A program made the translations under genes and the position numbers. The notes under the pieces were generated by a model. The model worked only from the letters and a program-made list of their open reading frames with translations, was not told the origin of the DNA and did not search any database. 9,911 bases of DNA. It comes from an uncultured Bacteroidales bacterium. Its GTDB lineage: Bacteria > Bacteroidota > Bacteroidia > Bacteroidales > UBA932. Positions 1 to 6,600 of this stretch are shown piece by piece. Numbering within the stretch: position 1 is the stretch's first letter; each line of letters opens with the position of its first letter. The stretch spans positions 1-9,911 of the forward strand of contig CAMFSN010000056.1 of the NCBI GenBank assembly GCA_945983015.1, written 5' to 3'.

Positions 1-1428
1 GAAGTTATGAACGACAACTCCATATACAATGACAATAGAACCCTGGTAGCCTGGAATCACCTTTATCAGATCGCTTCCCGTGCAAATATAGTCATAGACA
101 GGGTGCCCGAAATGTCTGACAATCTCTTCCGAAATGGACTGAGCAAAAAGCAGATGCTGGGAGAAGCCTATTTTATGAGAGCCTTTGCCTACTATAATCT
201 CAGCGACGTATTTTATAGAGTTCCTCTCGTTACTGACAGCAGAGTGAGTCCTACAGACAAGTTGCCTCTGGCAAGTCTGGAGGAAATTGAGTATTGCATA
301 GAAAATGACCTTTTCAATGCCAAAGACTATCTGCCGAAAGCCTATGCCTCCAAGGACGATGCTCAGAGACCTACCTGGGCTGCCGCCTGCGGCTATCTCG
401 CAAGGCTGTATATGAGACAGGCCGGAAGAGCCAGACAGAATGACGACCCGAACGAGCAGGATTATTGGGAATATGCGCTTTCGGAGATAAACAACGTGCT
501 TTCTCTTGAAGGCTCCGTCTATTCACTTCAGCCTTGTGTCTGGGATGTATTTGATCCTACCAGGGAAGAATGCCTTTATAACAACGAATTGATTTTCGCC
601 ATAAAGGCCAGCGGTAAAATCATCTCCGGCTCTTGGGATCTCGGACTGCAGTTTACCAGCTGGGCATACGATATGGGTTGGGGAAATATGTATCAGCCTT
701 TGGAGATGACCTGGAAGTTCGACCCTAAAGATGAACGTCTGACGGTACTTCAGGTCGTTCAATACGAAGATGTCTATAACCCTGACAAAACCTTCTATAA
801 GGCGCCTGAAAACATTTCCCAAAGCGGAAGCATTCCTAACAATCACACCTACGGAGGTAAGACCTATACCGAGGTGGTGGAAATGACAGAGACCTTTACC
901 CAGAAATATAAGTTCCTTAACACTTGGAAGTATATTTACGAAACTCCTAACAATCTGCCACTCTTACGTCTGTCTGACATAATACTTTGTAAGGCTGAAG
1001 TGTTAAACGAGTTGAATGGCCCTTGTGAGGAGGCCCTGAGTCTGATTAATCGCGTCAGGGAAAGAGCTTTCCAAAATTCGGAGCATAATTTGACACTTTC
1101 AGATTATCCGGATAAGGCCGCCCTGCGCAATGCCATCTGCGACGAGAGGATGTACGAACTTAATTTGGAGTGTTTACGCCGTCCGGACCTTATCAGAATG
1201 GGTTTATGGAAAGACAGGATGCAGGAATACGTAAGCACCATAGCGAAAAAGTATGCCTGGAAGGAAGTGAATGAATCTAAACAGAGCGGATATTACGACG
1301 GGTCCTGGGCAGCATATCCGGCCCCAGATTCCTTTACGGATAAGGATTTGAGAATGTATATGCCTATCCCATACAGAGAAGTGAAGATGAATCCGACATT
1401 GGCATCCGCTAGAGATTACGTAAAATGA
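1..1428 (+). CDS. RagB/SusD-family glycan-binding outer-membrane lipoprotein, 5'-truncated
   Basis: The reading frame is open to the first base of the window, so the ATG at 7 is internal and the true start, signal peptide and roughly the first 100 residues lie upstream. The remaining 475 codons show SusD-family marks. Near the start there is an RANIVIDRV segment and a GEAYFMRAFAYYNLSDVF helix pair (TPR-like region). Later come AACGYLARLYMRQAG, a LPLLRLSDIILCKAEVLNE helix, INRVRERA, and near the end an ERMYELNLECLRRPDLIRMG segment. In this family the protein is a surface lipoprotein that caps a SusC-type TonB-dependent transporter and binds oligosaccharide, or peptide in some RagB members. The partner SusC gene would be expected immediately upstream. 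The stop overlaps the next start as ATGA, which points to translational coupling with the lipoprotein downstream. Substrate cannot be predicted from this fragment. The family call is secure. Confidence 0.95.
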   Translation, partial: EVMNDNSIYNDNRTLVAWNHLYQIASRANIVIDRVPEMSDNLFRNGLSKKQMLGEAYFMRAFAYYNLSDVFYRVPLVTDSRVSPTDKLPLASLEEIEYCIENDLFNAKDYLPKAYASKDDAQRPTWAAACGYLARLYMRQAGRARQNDDPNEQDYWEYALSEINNVLSLEGSVYSLQPCVWDVFDPTREECLYNNELIFAIKASGKIISGSWDLGLQFTSWAYDMGWGNMYQPLEMTWKFDPKDERLTVLQVVQYEDVYNPDKTFYKAPENISQSGSIPNNHTYGGKTYTEVVEMTETFTQKYKFLNTWKYIYETPNNLPLLRLSDIILCKAEVLNELNGPCEEALSLINRVRERAFQNSEHNLTLSDYPDKAALRNAICDERMYELNLECLRRPDLIRMGLWKDRMQEYVSTIAKKYAWKEVNESKQSGYYDGSWAAYPAPDSFTDKDLRMYMPIPYREVKMNPTLASARDYVK

Positions 1429-3449
1429 GAAACGGAATGATAAATATCTGCTCCATATATGCAGGCATCGCCCTGATGGCGTACGCCTGTACTCCTCAAG
1501 TCTTGCCTTCCCAAAAGGAGGAGCAGGCGACGGGAAAGGAATTTTTTTCGATTTGGGATTTCGAGGAGATGTCGGATTTCAAGTTTTCCTCCAATTCCGA
1601 AGACCTGTCCTATTCCTTGGATAATGGAAACCTTTTCCTTAATAGCAGAGCTGACAGAAAAGATCTCTCCAGTATCGAATCCCTTAGGGGCGACTTCCTT
1701 TCCGGAGATTATGAATGGAGAGTTTATATCCCGAATATCCAAGCCGGGGATCAACTTTCCTTTGATTGCGGGCTTCGCAGCGAAGGGGGAGCGGAGCTGA
1801 GTTTCTCTGTCTCTTACGGGCTTCAGCAACTGAGAGAGGACTTTGAACTCTCCTCAGATGAGCTTTTACTCTGCGTGGGCAGCGGTGCCAAGCCATATTC
1901 GCTTTCATACTCCGCGATTTATCCGGGCTGGCATAATCTACACCTGAAGCTTAAGGAAAAAGACTCAAAGTATAAGGCGGTCTGGACTCTGGACGAGCAG
2001 GACTTGTTCTCCATCTCTCTGGATTATGGGCCGAAGGAGAGGGCTTTTTCTATCTTCAGCTCTTTTGGCTATAATCCATCCGGCGGAGATTTCGTTCCGA
2101 GAAAGGATTACCAGTGCCGAATCGACTACATCAAAGCGGAAGCTTACGTCCTGGACTCTCTCCCTGAAGAAAGCGTGACAAAGGAGCTTTCCTTCGGAAT
2201 TTCCGGCAAAGTGCCGCTTGGCGACGGCCTCACCTTTTCTCTTTTCTCCAAGGGGAAAAACTACCCTTTCACAAGCAAGGACTCCAGGATAAGCGGAGAG
2301 GCAGAGGAGGACAGCGAGTACTGGGCCTTATATCCATACGATGCCTCGGCATCAATCTCGAAAATTGGCATAAACAGCTGCCTTTCTGCCGAAATCAAGG
2401 CTTATAAAACTGTGGATGAATGCCAATATCTAAGCATAGCAAAAGCAGAATCCGACTCTTTCTGCTTCGATGACCTTATGTCCCGTATGCAAATTTGTCT
2501 GAACGAGTCCTTGACTGAAGTAAGCGAGATTATCATTTCCGACCCTTCCGGACGCTCCCTGGAAGGCTCTTTGACTCTTGACCTTAACGACTTTAATCTC
2601 TATACCAAGGCTCTTTCAGACGCCTGCATACACCTTAAACCATCTGAAGGCCAATTCTTTACAAATGGAATCCCATATTATTTCTCCATCTTGTCCGGCA
2701 AATATGCTCAGGGACTTGAACTTCAGTTTATGAGAGGAGAGGACAAAATCGGAACTGTGCTTCTGCCGGCATTGGAGCTGAGTGCAGGCGAGTGCTCAGA
2801 AATGATAGTCCTATCCATAGAAGAGGAATGGGAAGAAATCCGCTGGGACTTCGAGAATAACATCAACGGCTGGTATTACTACACTCATAACCCTTCATCC
2901 GGAGAGTGCTACAAGCTGGAAAACGGCTGCGTCAAGATATGGACCAATGCCAATTCGATGGACCGTAACAAACTCCATACGATAAGGGAAAATTTCGGAG
3001 AAGGAATATACACTTTCAGAACCTATGTCAGCGAAATTGCGGCCGGCGAAAAATGCAGTATCGGAGCTTTCATCTATGCCGATGATTCTCACGAAATGGA
3101 TTTTGAAATAGGTTATGGCAAGGCTGCGGCCAGAAAGGCCTGCGGAGCGGCGGAGAACGAGATGGTAGCCTGTATGACAAGCCAAGACCTGCCTTTTAAT
3201 TCCACCTACACCCCGATTTCGGTAGGCTGGCACACTCTGGTTCTCAAACTGGACGTCGTAGGTGGGAAATACCGTATGACTTGGCTTATAGACGATGTCA
3301 AAATCAAAGAGTTAGACCTGCGATATGGCCCTGAGATAAAATTCCTGATAAGTGTCAGCGTAGAAAATCTGGAATTTATGGGAGACTTCCAGCCGACTCA
3401 CGAAAACTATGGACTGTTTGACTATGTATCATATAAAAGAAAACTATAA
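1425..3449 (+). CDS. Surface lipoprotein: two GH16/concanavalin-like domains flanking a fimbrillin-like module
   Basis: This 674-residue protein begins with a signal peptide whose likely lipidated residue is Cys22 (MAYAC). Residues about 40-241 and 470-672 are homologous to each other: both have a WDFE start, an AGD/AGE strand, a YG/GYG turn, GWH-x-L-x-LKL, a K-Y-x-x-x-W strand, YGP, and a closing DY-[IV] strand. The order resembles concanavalin A-like jelly-roll folds such as GH16. The C-terminal copy has E557-M-D559-F-E561, close to the GH16 catalytic pattern ExDxE; the N-terminal copy has E-L-S-F-S at 124-128 and so lacks it. Residues about 253-465 resemble the fimbrillin-like modules of the next two genes (WALYPYD, YLSIAKAE, SLEGSLTL, PYYFSILSGKY). 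The gene overlaps the susD-like gene by 4 bases, the position of a surface glycan-binding protein in SusCD loci. A binding role is more likely than catalysis, but hydrolysis is not excluded. The fold assignment is by eye. Confidence 0.85.
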   Translation: MRNGMINICSIYAGIALMAYACTPQVLPSQKEEQATGKEFFSIWDFEEMSDFKFSSNSEDLSYSLDNGNLFLNSRADRKDLSSIESLRGDFLSGDYEWRVYIPNIQAGDQLSFDCGLRSEGGAELSFSVSYGLQQLREDFELSSDELLLCVGSGAKPYSLSYSAIYPGWHNLHLKLKEKDSKYKAVWTLDEQDLFSISLDYGPKERAFSIFSSFGYNPSGGDFVPRKDYQCRIDYIKAEAYVLDSLPEESVTKELSFGISGKVPLGDGLTFSLFSKGKNYPFTSKDSRISGEAEEDSEYWALYPYDASASISKIGINSCLSAEIKAYKTVDECQYLSIAKAESDSFCFDDLMSRMQICLNESLTEVSEIIISDPSGRSLEGSLTLDLNDFNLYTKALSDACIHLKPSEGQFFTNGIPYYFSILSGKYAQGLELQFMRGEDKIGTVLLPALELSAGECSEMIVLSIEEEWEEIRWDFENNINGWYYYTHNPSSGECYKLENGCVKIWTNANSMDRNKLHTIRENFGEGIYTFRTYVSEIAAGEKCSIGAFIYADDSHEMDFEIGYGKAAARKACGAAENEMVACMTSQDLPFNSTYTPISVGWHTLVLKLDVVGGKYRMTWLIDDVKIKELDLRYGPEIKFLISVSVENLEFMGDFQPTHENYGLFDYVSYKRKL

Positions 3450-3460
3450 TAATTAATATT

Positions 3461-5152
3461 ATGAAACACTATTACTTTTCACTGTTCGCATTGGCTTTGC
3501 TTTCATTGGCAGCCTGCAAAAAGGAACAAACTCCAGACACACCACAAACCCCAGCTACAGCCGAAAAGATTGATATTCAGGCTCGTAACGAATTTGGCTG
3601 GAAAAAAGCCGATAAAGTAAGCATATTCGACTCAAAGAAAAACAATCTCTTCCGCAGTCAAGGAATAGGTGAAGTGGCCATCATATCCGGAGAAGCCATC
3701 AAAGAATCTGTTCTCTATGGCTTGGTTCCTTACGACGAGACCGCCAAACTCTCTGAGGGTAGCATCAGTGCAAGCATCCCTACGAATCAAACAATTCAGG
3801 CTGAGCAGCTTCCTTACGTCAGCGTGGCTAAAAGCGAAAATCCGGAGGAGATGCAATTCCAGCCGGTGTGCGCATTCCTCAAATTCTCCCTGGCCTCTGA
3901 TGCCAGCGGAGTCAGCAATGTAAAAGTATCCTCCACTGCGGGAGAAACCCTGGCAGGAGCAGTTACTGTATCTTTTGACTCCGGCAGTCCTGCTCTCTCA
4001 GCCAGCTCCACCCAAAGTCAGGTAAGTGCCACAGCCTTCGAAGGCGAATTCAAAGCAGGGGCAAACTATTATGTGGCAGTCCTGCCAGGCACATATAGCG
4101 AAGGCTTCACCATCTTTTACACCGTCAATGGAGAGACCTACGAAATGGCTCTCAAATCAGAGCAGAGCGTAAGTACAGGACAGACCCTGGACCTGGGAAG
4201 CATACAGCGTCCGCTCTCTGCCAATGAAAAGCTCTTTATCGGAACTTGGCAGGTATCGAAATGGGGTTCACGCGCCTACGACGACCCTACGGGCCAATAC
4301 GCCTGGATCAGCAGCAACAGGGGAATTCCGCTTCCTGATACCAGCGTGGACGACCAAATCACTTTCCTTGCAGACGGCAGCGTGACGATTGATCTCGGAG
4401 CCGACGGAAAAGCATATAATGCTGCAGCAGAAGATGCCGTGAATGTAGAACTTAGCGGGGATGAGACCTGGTCTTTGATCGAGAACGGAGATGCTCTTAC
4501 TCTCAAACTCAGCGGCAATGCCTTCCCTCTCTTCCTGGGTAACTGGGATGGTCTCACTACCGATTACTCAGTATGGTCGCTTTCAGCAACTGAAATTTGC
4601 CTCGAGTATAACATTCCTGCAAATGAAGCTTACTTCCAGATATATCTTCAGCCAAAGGGAATGAAGACCTCAACCCATACCTTTGCTTCTCCGGATTTCG
4701 GACTAAACGGCGAAATCGACGCGGAACTGGGCGCTCACGAGGGCCCGGCAGTTACCAAAGAAGGCTTCAAATGGAATCTGTCAGTTGATATGGGCGAAGA
4801 GTTCTATATTTGGAAAACCTGGGGAGCCCTGCAAATCGGCGCCGGTTGGAGCACAAATACCGACTTGCACGTCAAATCCATCGTTCTTTCCACCGAGGAT
4901 ATTCCTGGTTCAATTAAGAGTGTCAGCGTCACCACTTCCTACTCTGACGTGGATAACGTCAAAGAAGCCGAACTCTATGTCAAGGTGGGAGGAGAGAATT
5001 TCGGAACCCGCAAGGCACTCATCAACGATCTCACCACCTACACCTTTACCGAGAGCCAGATTCTCAGCGGCAAGATAGAGATTTGCTGGAATTCTATTTC
5101 CGAAGGACTTAGTTACTTCGTTCGCGGAGTAGAGGTAGTATATCAAGAATAA
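3461..5152 (+). CDS. Lipoprotein: fimbrillin-like module, lipocalin-like insert, C-terminal beta-sandwich
   Basis: The 563-residue product has a clear lipoprotein signal peptide (SLAAC, Cys19) followed by KKEQ, a lysine-then-acidic stretch resembling export signals of Bacteroidota surface lipoproteins. Residues about 35-248 are a fimbrillin-like module (DKVSIFD, YGLVPYD, CAFLKFSL, GETLAGAVTV, NYYVAVLPG). Residues about 251-400 have the look of a small lipocalin-like beta-barrel domain: FIGTWQVSKWG at the start, then ITFLADGSVTIDL, TWSLIENGD, a tryptophan strand and LSATEICLEY. Residues about 402-563 form a beta-rich module ending in VRGVEVVYQE that recurs in the next lipoprotein. The gene lies 11 bases after the previous one, behind an A/T-rich leader typical of the phylum. 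It is probably an accessory ligand-binding surface protein in the SusE/SusF position, though it is not recognisably SusE or SusF. The ligand is unknown. Confidence 0.85.
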   Translation: MKHYYFSLFALALLSLAACKKEQTPDTPQTPATAEKIDIQARNEFGWKKADKVSIFDSKKNNLFRSQGIGEVAIISGEAIKESVLYGLVPYDETAKLSEGSISASIPTNQTIQAEQLPYVSVAKSENPEEMQFQPVCAFLKFSLASDASGVSNVKVSSTAGETLAGAVTVSFDSGSPALSASSTQSQVSATAFEGEFKAGANYYVAVLPGTYSEGFTIFYTVNGETYEMALKSEQSVSTGQTLDLGSIQRPLSANEKLFIGTWQVSKWGSRAYDDPTGQYAWISSNRGIPLPDTSVDDQITFLADGSVTIDLGADGKAYNAAAEDAVNVELSGDETWSLIENGDALTLKLSGNAFPLFLGNWDGLTTDYSVWSLSATEICLEYNIPANEAYFQIYLQPKGMKTSTHTFASPDFGLNGEIDAELGAHEGPAVTKEGFKWNLSVDMGEEFYIWKTWGALQIGAGWSTNTDLHVKSIVLSTEDIPGSIKSVSVTTSYSDVDNVKEAELYVKVGGENFGTRKALINDLTTYTFTESQILSGKIEICWNSISEGLSYFVRGVEVVYQE

Positions 5153-5163
5153 AACTTTGAATT

Positions 5164-5298
5164 ATGATTAAAAGCACATACCTCTCACCTGAGATGACTA
5201 TAATTACGGTGAACGCCCAGACAGTATTATGCCAGAGTTCTGGCACTGTCAGTGCAAGTTCCATAGAAGAATGGAAATATGAAGAATTTGAATGGTAA
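5164..5298 (+). CDS. Small ORF, 44 residues, of the common Bacteroidota YxxPE small-protein style
   Basis: An ATG eleven bases after the previous stop opens 44 codons ending in TAA, just before the next lipoprotein gene. The product starts MIKSTYLSPEMTIITV, continues with a VLCQSSG stretch, and ends in an acidic, tryptophan-containing tail (EEWKYEEFEW). Short hypothetical proteins with a basic N-terminus, a Y-x-x-P-[EQ] motif, a hydrophobic beta-like segment, a small-residue/Ser patch and an acidic-aromatic tail are frequent next to surface-protein genes in Bacteroidales. I recognise this from general experience and not from a named family. There is no obvious signal peptide. Coding is supported by the intact frame, by the position filling an otherwise unexplained gap of about 150 bases, and by the matching style. 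Function is unknown. It could instead be non-coding leader sequence for the downstream gene. Confidence 0.6.
   Translation: MIKSTYLSPEMTIITVNAQTVLCQSSGTVSASSIEEWKYEEFEW
5231..5255. repeat. Two adjacent short palindromes inside the small ORF
   Basis: GCCAGA-GT-TCTGGC spans 5231-5244 and GCACTG-T-CAGTGC spans 5243-5255, sharing two bases. Both have perfect 6-base arms with very short centres. The short centres favour a protein-binding site in DNA over a stable RNA hairpin. They lie about 50 bases before the following lipoprotein start. No T-run follows, so this is not a terminator. Confidence 0.4.
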
Positions 5299-5304
5299 AA
5301 ATGA

Positions 5305-6600
5305 ATGGCTATGAGAAAGAGTTTATTTATTCTCGCAGGGGCATTTAGCCTTGCTATGCTTTCCTGTAGCAAAGAAGAATCCTTTATAGAACAGGACAAA
5401 TTCACTTTCAAGGCCAATCTTGAACTTGCAGGGAAAACAATTCTGGATAACAAACTGTCCTATTGGGACGGGACTGAAAGCATCGCTGTCTTTGACGATG
5501 ATGGAGTAAAAAAATTATTCGAGGGAAAAACTGCCACAATGCAAAGTTCCATCAACTTTGTCGAAATAGACAACTCGATAGATTTCAAAGGAACGGAATA
5601 CTTCGCCATATACCCTTCCTCTGCTGCGGAACGTGCCCTTTATTCAGACGCCAAAGTCAGAGGTGTCCGGCTCAAAAGGGAGCAGAACGCCGTAGAAAAC
5701 TCTTACGACCCTGAGGCTCATATAGCCTTTGCCAATTCCAAATCTAACGAGCTTACTTTCCTTAATGCCGTTTCTCTCTTTGCCTTTACCATAGAAGGAG
5801 AAGGCATCACTGAAGTGCGCATATCCTCAAATGCGGAAGGCGAATACCTGGCAGGTGTCTTCGAGTATGATTATGCTAATAAAAGCTCCAGCATTACCTC
5901 AGAGCAATCCCTTTCCGTAAGTGTCAAGGGGAACTTTGAGAATGGGAAAACCTACTATGCCGCCGTGCTGCCTTGCAACTTCAGCGCAGGACTTTCCATC
6001 GATACCTTTAAAAATGGAGAGGTCGGGAAAAAGAAATCTTCGTCCAAAGCTTTTAATCTAAGCAGAAACCGCATCGTCGATCTAGGCACTGTTAGTTACG
6101 AGGCTACGCAGACCAAAACAAGTTCCCATAACTTTCATTCTCCGGATTTCGGACTTGAGGATCCAGTCAAGAACCCAGGGGGCCCAGTGTATAAAAACGA
6201 TGGTCCTACAGTAGAAGGGGAAGTCAAGTGGTACTTGAATGTGAGCTTTGGGGAACCGCTCTATTATTGGAAAACCTGGGGTCTTCAAATCGGTGTCGGC
6301 TGGCATTCGAACGCAGCCTTCCACGTACAGGGGATGAATCTTTGGACGGATGATATCTCAGGACAGATTAAGAGTGTGAGTATCGCCACTTCCGATTCTG
6401 ACGAAATTGACAATTCCGAGGTGTATGTGCTTGTAAATGGAGTTCAGTTCGGAGAGAAGGAGACACTGAGCAATCTAATGACCAAATACACATTCAGCGA
6501 TGGTACTCTGCCGAGTGGAAAGATAGAAATAGTCTGGAACACCCTTTCCGGCGGTCTATCTTACTATATCCAGAGCGTTGAGGTGGAATATCAGGAATAA
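5305..6600 (+). CDS. Lipoprotein: fimbrillin-like module plus C-terminal beta-sandwich, paralogue of the gene at 3461
   Basis: The product is 431 residues from this start; the ATG at 5311 (MRKSLF) gives an equally good signal peptide. The lipobox is AMLSC with Cys21, followed by SKEES, a lysine-acidic stretch compatible with surface export. Residues about 31-264 are a fimbrillin-like module (YWDGTESIAVFDDD, YFAIYPSS, AVSLFAFTIEG, EYLAGVFEY, TYYAAVLPCNF, VDLGTV). Residues about 269-431 match the C-terminal module of the lipoprotein encoded at 3461-5152: shared motifs are HSPDFGL/ASPDFGL, YWKTWG/IWKTWG, IKSVS, TYTF and a terminal VEVxYQE. The lipocalin-like insert of that paralogue is absent here, so DLG is followed by the second module after a short linker. 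The stop codon directly abuts the start of the arylsulfotransferase gene. It is probably a surface ligand-binding protein of the same operon; its ligand is unknown. Confidence 0.85.
   Translation: MAMRKSLFILAGAFSLAMLSCSKEESFIEQDKFTFKANLELAGKTILDNKLSYWDGTESIAVFDDDGVKKLFEGKTATMQSSINFVEIDNSIDFKGTEYFAIYPSSAAERALYSDAKVRGVRLKREQNAVENSYDPEAHIAFANSKSNELTFLNAVSLFAFTIEGEGITEVRISSNAEGEYLAGVFEYDYANKSSSITSEQSLSVSVKGNFENGKTYYAAVLPCNFSAGLSIDTFKNGEVGKKKSSSKAFNLSRNRIVDLGTVSYEATQTKTSSHNFHSPDFGLEDPVKNPGGPVYKNDGPTVEGEVKWYLNVSFGEPLYYWKTWGLQIGVGWHSNAAFHVQGMNLWTDDISGQIKSVSIATSDSDEIDNSEVYVLVNGVQFGEKETLSNLMTKYTFSDGTLPSGKIEIVWNTLSGGLSYYIQSVEVEYQE

Noticed and set aside
1425..3449. Confident GH16 glycoside hydrolase call
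   Set aside because: Only the C-terminal copy has an ExDxE-like pattern, with Met in place of the usual Ile/Leu/Val, and other conserved GH16 cleft residues could not be confirmed by eye.
4276..4557. Minus-strand ORF opposite the second lipoprotein, and similar antisense ORFs elsewhere
   Set aside because: The products are low-complexity or Arg/Pro/Ser-rich, lack recognisable motifs, and lie opposite genes with clear protein features on the + strand.
5153..5160. Promoter at AAACTTTG before the small ORF
   Set aside because: It matches TAnnTTTG at all but one fixed base, but lies only a few bases from the ATG, leaving no room for a leader, and no -33 element is evident.
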